Part shown: one piece after another, positions 21,606 to 31,767 of the stretch | Position numbering within the stretch: the stretch's first letter is position 1 | How the letters are laid out: each line of letters begins with the position of its first letter | From: Synechococcus sp. CS-1331 | Lineage (GTDB): Bacteria > Cyanobacteriota > Cyanobacteriia > PCC-6307 > Cyanobiaceae | Length of the DNA stretch: 64,000 nucleotides | Direction: 5' to 3' | Assembly (NCBI GenBank): GCA_025127975.1 | Contig: JAHLYQ010000025.1 | Location: 1 to 64,000, forward strand | Made by a program: the position numbers and the translations under genes | The notes under the pieces: generated by a model | Database searches by the model: none | The model's input: the letters and a program-made list of their open reading frames with translations, nothing else | Told to the model about the DNA's origin: nothing

Positions 21606-23231
21606 TCAGGAACTGAAGTGGGCCTTGGCCTCGTAGAGGGCCTCGCTGTCGATCAGGGCCAGGCCCCGGTCGCGGGCATAGGCCTCGGTGTTCTTGCGCA
21701 CCTTGCCCCGCACGAAGAAGGGAATCTTGGCCAATTCAGCCTCCCCATCAGGGCTCCAAACCAGGCCAGCTGGGGATGAGCCAGCAGCTGGAGAAGTGGC
21801 TGGCTCAGCAGGCAGGCCCGCCGAGGGGGGCTGGGTCGGGGCACTGGCCCCCTCCAGGTGGCTGAGGTGGCCATCGACGAATTCAAAGTCGTGGCGGAAC
21901 ATGCCGATCAGGTGCTCCTCCAGGCCCATCATCAACGGGTGCACCCAGGCATCAAAGATCACGTTGGCCCCCTCCCAACCCATCTGGGGCGAATAGCGGG
22001 CAGGCACATCCTGCACATGCAGCGGCGAGCTGATCACGGCGCAGGGGATGCCCAGGCGCTTGGCGCTGTGGCGCTCCATCTGGGTACCCAGCACCAATTC
22101 CGGTGCCGCTGCCGCCATCGCCGCCTCCACGGCGAGGTAATCGTCTGTGATCAGGGCCTCCAAGCCCAGCCCAGCCGCCGCCGCCCGCACCTCCCGGGCC
22201 AGCTCCCGGCTGTAGGTACCCAGACCCACCACCTTGAAACCCAACTCCTGGCTGGCGATGCGGGCTGCGGCGATGGCGTGGGTGGCGTCAGCGAAAATGA
22301 ATACCCGCTTGGCCGTGAGGTAGGTGGAATCCACCGAGCGGGAATACCAGGGCAGGCGGGAGCGCCGTTCGGCCTGGCACACCCCATCGGCGCCGGCCTC
22401 CAGCTCGGCAGGCAGTTCCAGCCCGAGCAGGGCGTGTAACTCCCGCAGGAATGCCACCGTGGCCCCAATGCCAAGGGGCACCGTGCGCACGGTGGCCATG
22501 CCGAAGCTGCGCTCCAGCCAGCTGCACAGGGGCGCCGCCACCTCGGGGTAGAGACATACGTTGGCGTCCGCCGTGGGAATGCGCATCAGGTCGGCTGGCC
22601 TGGCCCCCAGGGGCGCAACCACCGTGACATCGATGCCGTATTCACCGAGCAGCCGGGTGATCTCCCGCACGTCGTCGCGGCAGCGGAAACCCAGCAAGCT
22701 CGGGCCCAGCAGATTGACCCGGGGCCGCCGGCCCTCGGCACGCCAGCGCTGCGGCGAAGGCTTCTCGAAGCCCGGCGGCGGCAGCTGGGCCTTGAGCAGC
22801 CCGCGCACCAACTGATAGAGGGTTTCAGCGGCGCCCCAGTTCTCCTTTTTGGAATAGGCCGGCAGATCGAGGCTCACCACCGGGATGCCGCCGAGGTCCA
22901 TGGTCGCCGCCAGGGACCCAGGCTGGTCCTGGATCAGCTCGGCGGTGCAGCTCTCGCCCACCAGCAGGGCCTCGGGCTGGAAGCGGGCCACGGCTTCGGC
23001 GATCGAACGCTTCACCAGTTCGGCGGTGTCGCCACCCAGGTCGCGGGCCTGGAAGGTGGTGTAGGTCACCGGCGGCCGCCGGTCGCGCCGCTCGATCATG
23101 GTGAAAAGCAGGTCGGCGTAGGTGTCCCCCTGGGGCGCGTGCAGCACGTAGTGCACCCCCTCCATCGACGTGGCAATCCGCATGGCGCCCACGTGGGGGG
23201 GGCCTTCGTAGGTCCAGAGGGTGAGTTCCAT
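21606..23231 (-). CDS. chlB: light-independent protochlorophyllide reductase subunit ChlB
   Basis: A 541-residue catalytic subunit of the NB protein. The unusual Asp ligand of the [4Fe-4S] cluster is visible as D36 in [18 protein letters not shown] and the C-terminal [15 protein letters not shown] plus AYARDRG block (the DUF/PCP-red-like end) are typical. A Pro/Ala/Ser-rich insert at about residues 462-488 makes the protein longer than most ChlB. It starts 53 bp after the chlN stop. Confidence 0.97.
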   Translation of the reverse strand: MELTLWTYEGPPHVGAMRIATSMEGVHYVLHAPQGDTYADLLFTMIERRDRRPPVTYTTFQARDLGGDTAELVKRSIAEAVARFQPEALLVGESCTAELIQDQPGSLAATMDLGGIPVVSLDLPAYSKKENWGAAETLYQLVRGLLKAQLPPPGFEKPSPQRWRAEGRRPRVNLLGPSLLGFRCRDDVREITRLLGEYGIDVTVVAPLGARPADLMRIPTADANVCLYPEVAAPLCSWLERSFGMATVRTVPLGIGATVAFLRELHALLGLELPAELEAGADGVCQAERRSRLPWYSRSVDSTYLTAKRVFIFADATHAIAAARIASQELGFKVVGLGTYSRELAREVRAAAAGLGLEALITDDYLAVEAAMAAAAPELVLGTQMERHSAKRLGIPCAVISSPLHVQDVPARYSPQMGWEGANVIFDAWVHPLMMGLEEHLIGMFRHDFEFVDGHLSHLEGASAPTQPPSAGLPAEPATSPAAGSSPAGLVWSPDGEAELAKIPFFVRGKVRKNTEAYARDRGLALIDSEALYEAKAHFSS

Positions 23232-23283
23232 CGAGGCTTAGAAAATTGGCAGGGGGGAAGGCCGGTTAGGGCAAATGACCCGA

Positions 23284-24576
<1,293 letters not shown>

Positions 24577-24591
24577 TCAGGGCTAACTGAG

Positions 24592-24606
24592 CCAACGGGC
24601 AGTTGG
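24592..24606. promoter_or_regulatory. inverted repeat upstream of chlN
   Basis: CCAAC-GGGCA-GTTGG lies 42-57 bp upstream of the chlN start, in the gap shared with the divergent channel gene. It is a possible operator for either gene; the binding factor is unknown. Confidence 0.25.
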
Positions 24607-24709
24607 TGGACAACGCCTACAAATGTTCGGGATCAGGCCACGGTCATTAACCTAAATCGCTGTTCCAGCCCAACCAGACCCGTTCCAACCCACCCAGCAG
24701 CCCTGGCCC

Positions 24710-25822
24710 TTGGCCCCCCGCAAACCCCCCAACAGGCGCAACCGGAGACCATGGCGAGCCCCTCTGGCCCTGGTCCTGCTGGTCAATGCTGGAGCCCTGG
24801 GCTATCGACTCAGCGAAGGCTGGGATCTGGGCGACTGCTACTGGATGGTGCTGATCACCCTCAGCACCCTGGGGTTCAGCGATGGGCACACCCAGGTTCT
24901 CAGCGCCGCAGGGCGCGTGGTCACCACCCTGCTGATTCTGGGCGGGCTGGTGGTTGTCCAGATCAGTATCCAGGGCGTCCTTGGACTCTCTGAATCCGGC
25001 TACTTTCGGCGCCTGCGCGAGCGCCAATTCCACCGCTGGCTTCTCAGCATGAATGACCATGTCATCCTCTGCGGCTACGGCCGTATCGGCCGCGAAATCG
25101 CCGAACAACTCACCCGGGAAAACGTGCCGTTGCTGGTGGTTGAGATGGACAGTGAGCGCCGGGACGCGGCCGAGGAGCGCGGCCTGGCTGTGATCTCCGC
25201 CGACGCCACCCTCGATGAAACCCTTCTCGAGGCGGGCATCCACCGCTGCCGGGCCCTGGTGGCCGCCCTGCCCAACAACGCCTCCAACCTCTACGTGGTG
25301 CTCAGCGCCAGGGGCATGGCGCCCAACTGCCGTCTGATTGCCCGCTCCGACAGCGAAGAGGCCGAGCGCAAACTGCTGCTCGCCGGCGCCGACCAGGTGG
25401 TGAGTCCCTACGTCAGCGGCGGCAGGGCCATGGCGGCAACCGCCCTGCGCCCCCTCTCGGTGACCTTCATGGATCTGCTGGCTGGCTCCGACTGTGAAGT
25501 GGAGGAGTTCCTGCTCAGCAGTGACCCGAAGGACCTGGGCTCCCTCAATGGGGCCTCCCTGGCCGAACTCCAGATCGGCGCCCGCTCAGGTGCCCTGGTG
25601 CTGGCCATCCTGCCGCCCAAGGCGAAGCCGGAAGCGCAAGTGCGCCAATACCGGGGTTCTCAGTACAGCCCCGAAGCCCCCACGCTGATCGCCAACCCAG
25701 CCGGCGACACCAAACTGGCGCCGGGCCAAATGCTTGTGGTGCTCGGCAGCCAGCAGCAGCGGGAAAACTTTGGCCTGCTGCTGGGCTCCGCCCTCAAAAG
25801 CGTCGATGCCATGACCAACTGA
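24710..25822 (+). CDS. two-TM K+-channel-like protein with RCK (TrkA-N/TrkA-C) domain
   Basis: A 370-residue protein from a TTG start (no in-frame ATG precedes the first helix). TM1 (ALVLLVNAGALGY), pore helix and filter (ITLSTLGFSDG), and TM2 (TTLLILGGLVVVQIS) are followed by a Rossmann RCK domain (HVILCGYGRIGREIAEQL) and a C-terminal RCK_C. The architecture is that of MthK/SynK-type channels. The filter reads TLGFS instead of TVGYG, so selectivity may differ. It is divergent from chlN. Confidence 0.82.
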   Translation: MAPRKPPNRRNRRPWRAPLALVLLVNAGALGYRLSEGWDLGDCYWMVLITLSTLGFSDGHTQVLSAAGRVVTTLLILGGLVVVQISIQGVLGLSESGYFRRLRERQFHRWLLSMNDHVILCGYGRIGREIAEQLTRENVPLLVVEMDSERRDAAEERGLAVISADATLDETLLEAGIHRCRALVAALPNNASNLYVVLSARGMAPNCRLIARSDSEEAERKLLLAGADQVVSPYVSGGRAMAATALRPLSVTFMDLLAGSDCEVEEFLLSSDPKDLGSLNGASLAELQIGARSGALVLAILPPKAKPEAQVRQYRGSQYSPEAPTLIANPAGDTKLAPGQMLVVLGSQQQRENFGLLLGSALKSVDAMTN

Positions 25823-25848
25823 AGTCAACGACCAGTGGCGGGCGGGAT

Positions 25849-26010
25849 TCAGCCCCGCTGTGCCCGAGACCAGGAGGCCGGGGAAAAGACATGGCCATGC
25901 TCCAGGGCAATGGCCACCACGGCATCGGCGTCGGCGGCCACAACCCGGGCCTTGAGGGCGGAATCGGCATCCACCTTGACCATGAAGGCATTGAGCTGGG
26001 ATTTCGACAT
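25849..26010 (-). CDS. Nif11-type leader-like small peptide
   Basis: The ATG at 26010 gives 53 residues, MSKSQLNAFMVKV at the start and ADADAVVAIALEHGHVF in the middle, which matches the Nif11 domain (a helical leader of nitrile-hydratase-like RiPP precursors and of many free-standing cyanobacterial peptides). The chain stops right after the domain with no Cys/Ser/Thr-rich core, and no lanthipeptide synthetase or protease/transporter gene is nearby. It may be a core-less paralogue. It is divergent from the RRM gene. Confidence 0.7.
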   Translation of the reverse strand: MSKSQLNAFMVKVDADSALKARVVAADADAVVAIALEHGHVFSPASWSRAQRG

Positions 26011-26192
26011 GGGAGGTGGTGGGAGAGTTTTCACCCTATGCCTAGCCAGGATCCTGCGATCGCGGCGAGATCCAACCCCCCTAGGACCGGCAGGCTGCCC
26101 TGTAGGGTGATAGGTGATTCAAAGATTTCTCTCTAGCGAGCTGACCACTTTCTCTTGGGCTGTCGAAGGATCCATTCATAGTTTCTGAGTTC

Positions 26193-26567
26193 ATGACCAT
26201 TTACGTCGGCAATCTTTCCTTCGATGCAGAAGCGGAAGATGTCCAGCACCTGTTCAGTCAATACGGGCAGGTGAGCAAGTGCAGCCTCCCCCTCGACCGC
26301 GACACAGGCCGCAAACGCGGTTTTGCTTTCGTGGAGATGGCCAACCCCGCTGAGGAAACCAAGGCCATCGAGGATCTCCAAGATGTGGAGTGGATGGGTC
26401 GCGCCATCCGCGTCAATAAAGCCGAGCCCCGTGGTGGCGGTGGCGGCGGTGGTGGCGGCGGCGGTCGCCGTGATTTCGGTGGCGGCGGCGGTGGCGGTGG
26501 CTACGGTGGCGGCGGCGGTGGCGGTGGCTACGGCGGCGGTGGTGGTGGCGGCGGCGGTCGCTACTGA
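26193..26567 (+). CDS. RRM-type RNA-binding protein with Gly-rich tail
   Basis: A 124-residue protein. Residues 1-79 form one RRM: RNP2 is IYVGNL and RNP1 is RKRGFAFVEM. From about residue 80 the tail is nearly all glycine with Arg, Tyr and Asp-Phe interruptions (RGG/GYGG type). Such proteins in cyanobacteria are often cold-induced and bind single-stranded RNA. A good rho-independent terminator follows, so it is a single-gene unit. The tail is encoded by GGC/GGT repeats at 26430-26562. Confidence 0.93.
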   Translation: MTIYVGNLSFDAEAEDVQHLFSQYGQVSKCSLPLDRDTGRKRGFAFVEMANPAEETKAIEDLQDVEWMGRAIRVNKAEPRGGGGGGGGGGGRRDFGGGGGGGGYGGGGGGGGYGGGGGGGGGRY

Positions 26568-26620
26568 GCCAACCGAGCCAACCGGCTCCAGCCAATCCCG
26601 GTCACCCCAGTGACCCCAAA

Positions 26621-26646
26621 CCGTCCCCCAGCGGGGCGGTTTTTTA
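26621..26646 (+). terminator. rho-independent terminator after RRM gene
   Basis: CCGTCCCC-CAG-CGGGGCGG, a GC stem with one bulged T, is followed by TTTTTT. It ends 35 bp before the lipase gene and separates the two units. Confidence 0.8.
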
Positions 26647-26680
26647 TGGCCCGGGCCCCGCGGCTTCCTAACCTGAAGCC

Positions 26681-27277
26681 ATGGCAAGCCACCCTCCGCT
26701 GGTGCTGGTGCACGGTCTCTGGGATACCCCGCGACTGTTCCATCGCCTCCAGGAGAGGCTGGGAGATCGGCGCTTCCCCCTGCTGGTACCCCATCTGCCG
26801 ATCTGGCTCGGTCGTACCCCGGTGGAGGAGCTGGCTCGGATCCTGGGCAGCCACATCGAGGCGGCCTTCGGCCCCCATACCCCCATCGATCTGCTTGGCT
26901 TCTCGATGGGTGGGGTGATCGGCCGCACCTGGATCCAGCTGCAAGGGGGCCACTGCCGCACCCGCAGGTTCATCAGCGTGGGCAGCCCCCAACAGGGCAC
27001 CCCTACCGCCCAACCCTGGCCCCGCTGGCTGGTGGCTGGTATCGCTGATATGAAACTGGCCAGCCCCCTGCTGCACGAACTCAACAGCAACCCGGCCACT
27101 CTTCAAGCTGTGGAGTGCTCCAGCTTTTACTGCCCCAGCGACCTGATGGTGGTGCCGGGCTGGCGCGCCGTGCTGCCGGTGGGCTCGCGGCAGGCGTTAC
27201 CGGTGCTCACCCACCAGCAGCTGATGCGCGAACCCGCCGCCCTCGACGTGCTCACTACCGAGCTGCTGCGGCCTTGA
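26681..27277 (+). CDS. alpha/beta-hydrolase, lipase-like
   Basis: A 198-residue hydrolase. LVLVHGLWDTPRLF holds the oxyanion-hole HG, and GFSMGG (about residues 85-90) holds the nucleophile Ser. ECSSFYCPSDLMVVPG carries the probable acid, and a later His (LTHQQLMREP) completes the triad. There is no signal peptide. It resembles small triacylglycerol-lipase/esterase proteins. It overlaps the following glycosyltransferase frame if a TTG start (27274) is used. Confidence 0.8.
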   Translation: MASHPPLVLVHGLWDTPRLFHRLQERLGDRRFPLLVPHLPIWLGRTPVEELARILGSHIEAAFGPHTPIDLLGFSMGGVIGRTWIQLQGGHCRTRRFISVGSPQQGTPTAQPWPRWLVAGIADMKLASPLLHELNSNPATLQAVECSSFYCPSDLMVVPGWRAVLPVGSRQALPVLTHQQLMREPAALDVLTTELLRP

Positions 27278-27282
27278 ACACC

Positions 27283-28374
27283 GTGCCCGCCCCTGATCCC
27301 CTGGCCCTTTCCCTTCTGGTGCGCTGGCTGCTGGGCTGGTGGCTGTGCCTGCCCATGCCGGCCTTAGCTGAGCTCACACCGGCTGGCCGGCCACAGGTTT
27401 CGGTGCTGATCCCCGCCCGCAATGAAGCCCTCACCCTGCCCCGGCTGCTCCATGCCCTCCAGCTCCAGAGCCTGCAGCCGCTCGAGGTGATCGTGATCGA
27501 CGACGGTTCTGGTGATGACACCGCGGCGATCGCCCGCGCCGCTGGCGTGAAGGTGACGACTTCGGCGCCCCTACCGCCGGGCTGGTGCGGCAAAAACTGG
27601 GCTCTGCACCAAGGGGTGGAGCAAAGCCAGGGGGAGTTGCTGGTGTTTATGGACGCCGACACGGAACCCGCACCAACCTTTCTGGCCAAGCTGGTGGCAA
27701 ACCAGCAGCGGCATGGCGGCCTGGTTTCCGTGCAGCCGTTTCACCGCACCGAAAAGGCCTACGAGCAGCTTTCGGTGTTGTTCAACCTGGTGGGGCTGAT
27801 GGCAGTTCCCCTCGGGCCACGGGGAGGGGTTGCCTTTGGCCCTGCCATGGCGACCAGCCGCAGTGATTACGACCAGATCGGCGGCCATGCCTCCGTTGCC
27901 GGCGAAGTGGTGGAGGATTGGTTTCTAGCCCACCGCTACGAAGCAGCGGGCCTGCCGGTAAGCGCCTTTCTCGGCACAACCAACCTGGCCTATCGCATAT
28001 ATCCCGGGGGGCTGCGGGACATGGTGGTGGGCTTTGACAAAAACTTTGCAACCGCCGCAGGCGAAGTGCGCTGGCCCTGGATGCTGGCGGTGCTGCTCTG
28101 GATCTCCGGGCTGATCTGGGCCGCCTGGTGCCTGCCAGCCGCCCTGCTGCATTGGCCCATGGTGGGCAGCCAGGCCCTGATGCCAAACCTGCTCCTCTAT
28201 GGCGGCTATGCCCTGCAACTGCTGTTGATCACCCGGCGCGTCGGCAGCTTTGGCTGGATCAATCTGGTGTTTCCAGTGCCGGTGTTGTTCTTCCTGGGGG
28301 TGTTCCTGTTGGCAATTGTCAACCTTGAACGGGGCTCGATCTCCTGGAAGGGCCGCCAGATCCCCACCCGCTAA
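27283..28374 (+). CDS. family 2 glycosyltransferase, membrane-bound
   Basis: About 363 residues. The N-terminal membrane helix is followed by a GT-A domain (VSVLIPARNEALTLPRLL, VIVIDDGSGDDT, and DADTEP as the DxD metal site). EDWFLAHRYEAAG is a Q/RxxRW-like region. Several C-terminal TM helices follow. Related enzymes include carotenoid and hydroxylipid glycosyltransferases (CrtQ/CruG-like). The start is GTG 27283, or TTG 27274, which overlaps the lipase TGA (TTGA). The acceptor is unknown. Confidence 0.82.
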   Translation: MPAPDPLALSLLVRWLLGWWLCLPMPALAELTPAGRPQVSVLIPARNEALTLPRLLHALQLQSLQPLEVIVIDDGSGDDTAAIARAAGVKVTTSAPLPPGWCGKNWALHQGVEQSQGELLVFMDADTEPAPTFLAKLVANQQRHGGLVSVQPFHRTEKAYEQLSVLFNLVGLMAVPLGPRGGVAFGPAMATSRSDYDQIGGHASVAGEVVEDWFLAHRYEAAGLPVSAFLGTTNLAYRIYPGGLRDMVVGFDKNFATAAGEVRWPWMLAVLLWISGLIWAAWCLPAALLHWPMVGSQALMPNLLLYGGYALQLLLITRRVGSFGWINLVFPVPVLFFLGVFLLAIVNLERGSISWKGRQIPTR

Positions 28375-28447
28375 GTCGGCCCAGGGCAATTTCTCTGAAA
28401 CCCTGAAGCCCGCCATTTTTGCGCCCGAATGGATTCAGAATGGAGCG

Positions 28448-28669
28448 ATGGTTGAACCCATTCCTCCAGGTCGCTATCGCGTGCGTGCTGCCGTTGCAAG
28501 GGAGCAGAGCGTGCCCCTGCAGGTGCAGGCTGTTCGCTTCAACACCCGCGATGCCGCCGAAACCTTCGCCCAGCTCGTAGCCCAGGACCTGCTGCAGAGC
28601 GTGGTGGTCGAGAAGCTGGCCCCAGGGGGCTGCTGGCTGCAACTGAGCCTGGTGGCCGGCGCCAGCTAA
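28448..28669 (+). CDS. small conserved hypothetical protein
   Basis: A 73-residue protein from ATG 28448. The sequence VPLQVQAVRFNTRDAAETFA and LVAQDLLQSVVVEK suggests a small alpha/beta fold; no known motif is seen. It lies 73 bp after the glycosyltransferase and converges on the desaturase gene. Confidence 0.6.
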   Translation: MVEPIPPGRYRVRAAVAREQSVPLQVQAVRFNTRDAAETFAQLVAQDLLQSVVVEKLAPGGCWLQLSLVAGAS

Positions 28670-28695
28670 ACCACTCCAGCTGAACCAACTCCTGT

Positions 28696-29562
28696 CTAGC
28701 CAGCCCCAGGCCGGGCCCGGGCCAGCAGGGCTCCCTCGCTAGGAACCCGCAGATTCCAGGCCAGGCCCCAGCGCTCGAGCAGTCGAATAAACCGATAGGT
28801 GGGATCCGGCAGCAACACCAGGGATCCCGAGCGCAGGGTGAATCCCTGGCGCACCGAAGCCTCGAAGGCGTGGTGCAGGTTGTGCCAGCCCTCCCCCAAA
28901 GTGATCAGCGCCACAAAGCGATTGTTGCGGCTGGCATCACCGGTGGCAAACGGCTGATCCCCAAACAGATGGGCCAGGGAATTGACACTGGCCACCCCAT
29001 GGAACAGCAGGGTGGTGCTGAGAAAAAATGCGGCCAACCAAGCCATGCCGCCCAACTGCCACGAAAGGCCGGCCAGCAGGAGCACTGGCACGAAATGGAG
29101 CCGATCGATCAGCCTCATCACCGGATCGGCCTCCACATCGGCGGGCAGGGAGTCGGGGAAGAAGCTTGGGCGAAACAACCAGCCAACCTGGGAACGCCAA
29201 AAACCCCTCCAGCCTGCTGAAGGCATCAGGGGCGTGTGGGGATCGGCAACGGTGTCCACATGACGGTGGTGGAGCTGGTGATGGGCCTTCCACCAGCTGG
29301 GGCCCATCTGCCCCGCCGATGCCGCCACCACCGCACCAACCCAGGCAACGGGCCGGGCCACCCGATAGCTGGCATGGGTTATTAGGCGGTGATAGACGGC
29401 CGTGGTGGCCAGCATGCGCACCAGATAGAGAAGCAGGGCCCAGCAGGCAGCGGCGAGACTGAGCCCCGTCCAAAACAGCAGTAGGCAGCCAAGGTGACTG
29501 GCAATGATCAATACGGGCCCAAGGGCGTAGAGAAAGCGACGTAGGTGGCGAACCAAACCCAC
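28696..29562 (-). CDS. acyl-lipid/acyl-CoA delta-9-type fatty acid desaturase
   Basis: A 288-residue membrane di-iron desaturase. The three His boxes are HRLITH, HHQLHHRH, and HNLHH (in GEGWHNLHHAF). Four hydrophobic segments lie around them. The arrangement is that of DesC-type delta-9 desaturases, which introduce the first double bond in membrane lipids. DesC activity is likely but regiospecificity is inferred from the family only. Confidence 0.9.
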   Translation of the reverse strand: MGLVRHLRRFLYALGPVLIIASHLGCLLLFWTGLSLAAACWALLLYLVRMLATTAVYHRLITHASYRVARPVAWVGAVVAASAGQMGPSWWKAHHQLHHRHVDTVADPHTPLMPSAGWRGFWRSQVGWLFRPSFFPDSLPADVEADPVMRLIDRLHFVPVLLLAGLSWQLGGMAWLAAFFLSTTLLFHGVASVNSLAHLFGDQPFATGDASRNNRFVALITLGEGWHNLHHAFEASVRQGFTLRSGSLVLLPDPTYRFIRLLERWGLAWNLRVPSEGALLARARPGAG

Positions 29563-29580
29563 TCCTGATGGTGGTCAAGC

Positions 29581-29859
29581 CTAGGGGGGAGGCTCGACGG
29601 GATCTCGGCTCAGGGAGACGATCTGGGGAACGAATACGAATGTGAGCGCATCGATGCATTCGGACCTGCCGTCCATGGCGCTCACCCCACCGGCGACAAA
29701 GTCAATCAGCCGCTGGGCCTCGCCGCGCTCCATCGCCCCGGCATGCACCAGCACGGTCTTGCGTTCGCGCACGTGGTGCACGATCCACTGGGCCTGGTCG
29801 AATCGGGTGGGGTGGAACACCACCACTTCGGGAAGCCAATCGCCAAATGGGCCCTGCAT
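29581..29859 (-). CDS. short SepF-like (DUF552) protein
   Basis: A 92-residue protein matching the SepF C-terminal domain: VVVFHPTRFDQAQWIVHHV, KTVLVHAGAM, EAQRLIDFVAGGVSAMDG, and FVFVPQIV. SepF (Cdv2) helps assemble FtsZ at the membrane. The usual N-terminal membrane-binding helix and linker (about 60-100 residues) are absent here, so it is probably a paralogue rather than the main SepF. ATG start 29859. It is preceded by the AraC-type gene on the same strand. Confidence 0.7.
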   Translation of the reverse strand: MQGPFGDWLPEVVVFHPTRFDQAQWIVHHVRERKTVLVHAGAMERGEAQRLIDFVAGGVSAMDGRSECIDALTFVFVPQIVSLSRDPVEPPP

Positions 29860-29948
29860 GCCTGGTGCAAACCCGATGACGCTCTCACCTCAACGTATGG
29901 CGCCAGCCAGCCGAGTGCAAGGCTGGGCGCAAATGGATCCGGAGGGAT

Positions 29949-30386
29949 CTAGGGCTGGCCCCGGCGCAGGAGTTGATCTGCCGCTGCCCGGCGACAGATC
30001 CGGCGAAACGGAGCCAGGCCAATGCCAAACAGCTCTTCAAACAACCGGTTGGCCGCCATCACCGACGCCAAACCGCAACTGTGCACCTGCTGCTGGAGGG
30101 TGGAATTGGGCTGCTGGGCGATGCCTTCAAACAGGCGGCTCAGCCGGAAATGCTGCAACGCCTGAAAGGTGGTCTTGCCGCGACAGTGGTCAAAACAGAG
30201 ATCAAGCCATTCGGCACTGACCCCGATCGAATGGGCCAGCGCCTCCGAGCTGATCTCCTCAGAGAAGTGATGGGCAAAGTAACGGGCGGCCAGATTCACC
30301 ACATCCAACTGTTGGTTGCGGCTGATCGGAATCGGCCTGTGCCGCGGAGGCGCAAACCGCATCACACTCCAGGATGCAGGGGACAT
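29949..30386 (-). CDS. small AraC-type HTH protein
   Basis: A 145-residue protein. The HTH region shows ISSEALAHSIGVSAEWLDLCF and SCGLASVMAANRLFEELFGIGLAPFRR, the two HTH units of an AraC/XylS DNA-binding domain. No separate effector domain is present. The start may be ATG 30362 (residue 9). It probably acts as a DNA-binding regulator, but the target is unknown. Confidence 0.7.
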   Translation of the reverse strand: MSPASWSVMRFAPPRHRPIPISRNQQLDVVNLAARYFAHHFSEEISSEALAHSIGVSAEWLDLCFDHCRGKTTFQALQHFRLSRLFEGIAQQPNSTLQQQVHSCGLASVMAANRLFEELFGIGLAPFRRICRRAAADQLLRRGQP

Positions 30387-30485
30387 TTCTGAACCAACAA
30401 ATAGACCTCTGGCCCCGCCGCCGCAATCCCAGCCCCTGCGCAGCGGGTGAACTGTTGCATCGCGGAATCAAACGCAACGAACGCC

Positions 30486-31673
30486 TTACTGGCTGCAGAG
30501 CTGGCGGGCCAGGTTCTCGCCACTGCGCAGGGCACCTTCGATGCGTCCAAAACCAACCCCGGCAATGAAGTCACCGCAGAATCCCAGCCGGCTTTGGGCA
30601 CAGAAAATCAACTCGGCAGGAAGCCCCGGAGCCAGGGGAAAGGCCGCACCCCAGCGCATCAACTGACGCTCAGAGCTGCCCAGGTCGGGTCGGCTCAGCC
30701 AGGGGGCCATCACGGCCTCCAATGCCGCCGTGAGGGCGGCGATCACCGTTTCCTGCCGGCCCTCATCGGGCGGCAGCTGGAGCATTTTTGCCACGGCGGA
30801 ATGGGTGCCGTAGACGTCGAGGTGGTCGGCGGCAAAGGCATGGCTGGAATGGGCCACGACGGCACAACGGCCATCCGCCAGGGGCTGGATGGTGATCTGC
30901 TGGAGGCCCCAACGCTGCTGGGCCGCCGCATCGAAATGCAGCAAGCTGAAGGGCAACTCTCGCCAGGGCTGGCCTGCGGCGGGATCCAGCACCACGAGCA
31001 GGTTGCTGCGGGCCTCGGTGCGGATGCCCGCAATCAGGGTGAGGGCGTGGTCGAGCTGGAGATCGGCCAGAGCAGCAGCGGCCTCCTTGAGGGGCACATC
31101 GTGCCAGCCAAAAATCATGCGACTGCGGGGATGGGCCAGCAGGGTGCTGCTGAGCACCAGCCACTGGGCCTGGCCCAGCAGCTGTCGGTCGGGTCCGTAA
31201 AGCTGCCAGAGGCCCTCCTGCCACGCAAGAAAGCGCACCAGGGTGCCGTAATGGGCCTCGAAGGCCTCGCCGGCAAGGCTCAGCAATCCCTGGCAGAGAT
31301 GGTCCATACCGCCCAGCCCCCGGTAGAGGGTGCCCAGACCCATGGCGTCGGATTGACCCAGCCTGAGGCTGGATTCGCCCTGAAGCTGGGCGATCACCCC
31401 GGGCCAGGGCTCAATCCAGCCCCCCGAGAGCAGGGGCTGGAGCAAGTGGGGATCGGTTTCAGCGGTGATGTTGAACAGGGGGGCGCCGTGGTCGATGCGC
31501 AGGGCTGGATCCTGGCGGGAGCGACGGGTGCTGGCCCGACCACCCGGGCCCCTCCCGGTTTCCCAGAGGCTGATCGGGCCCTGGTGGCCCAGTAGGCGCA
31601 ATTGGGCAGCCAGGGCGCAGCCCGAAACCCCGGCACCGATCACGGCGATGGATCCAAGGCCCAAGCGGGGCAT
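30486..31673 (-). CDS. FAD-dependent oxidoreductase (renalase/amine-oxidase-like)
   Basis: About 395 residues from ATG 31673 (ATG codons at 31694 and 31679 are also possible). The dinucleotide-binding N-terminus is SIAVIGAGVSGCALAAQL, followed by GPGGRASTRR and DHGAPLF as in renalase-like proteins. The C-terminus has LGFCGDFIAGVGFGRIEGA, the second FAD contact. It is cytosolic, with no TM segment. The substrate is unknown. Confidence 0.83.
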   Translation of the reverse strand: MPRLGLGSIAVIGAGVSGCALAAQLRLLGHQGPISLWETGRGPGGRASTRRSRQDPALRIDHGAPLFNITAETDPHLLQPLLSGGWIEPWPGVIAQLQGESSLRLGQSDAMGLGTLYRGLGGMDHLCQGLLSLAGEAFEAHYGTLVRFLAWQEGLWQLYGPDRQLLGQAQWLVLSSTLLAHPRSRMIFGWHDVPLKEAAAALADLQLDHALTLIAGIRTEARSNLLVVLDPAAGQPWRELPFSLLHFDAAAQQRWGLQQITIQPLADGRCAVVAHSSHAFAADHLDVYGTHSAVAKMLQLPPDEGRQETVIAALTAALEAVMAPWLSRPDLGSSERQLMRWGAAFPLAPGLPAELIFCAQSRLGFCGDFIAGVGFGRIEGALRSGENLARQLCSQ

Positions 31674-31767
31674 CGACATCAATGAAGCCTGCATTGACTT
31701 CAGGATGGCAGCGATCGGCCAGCCGTGAACCACCTCGACAAGTAGCGTTTACCCAAAGGGGATTGCT

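Noticed and set aside
29642..30220. Plus-strand 192-residue frame opposite the SepF-like and AraC-type genes
   Set aside because: No motif; it runs across two real minus-strand genes.
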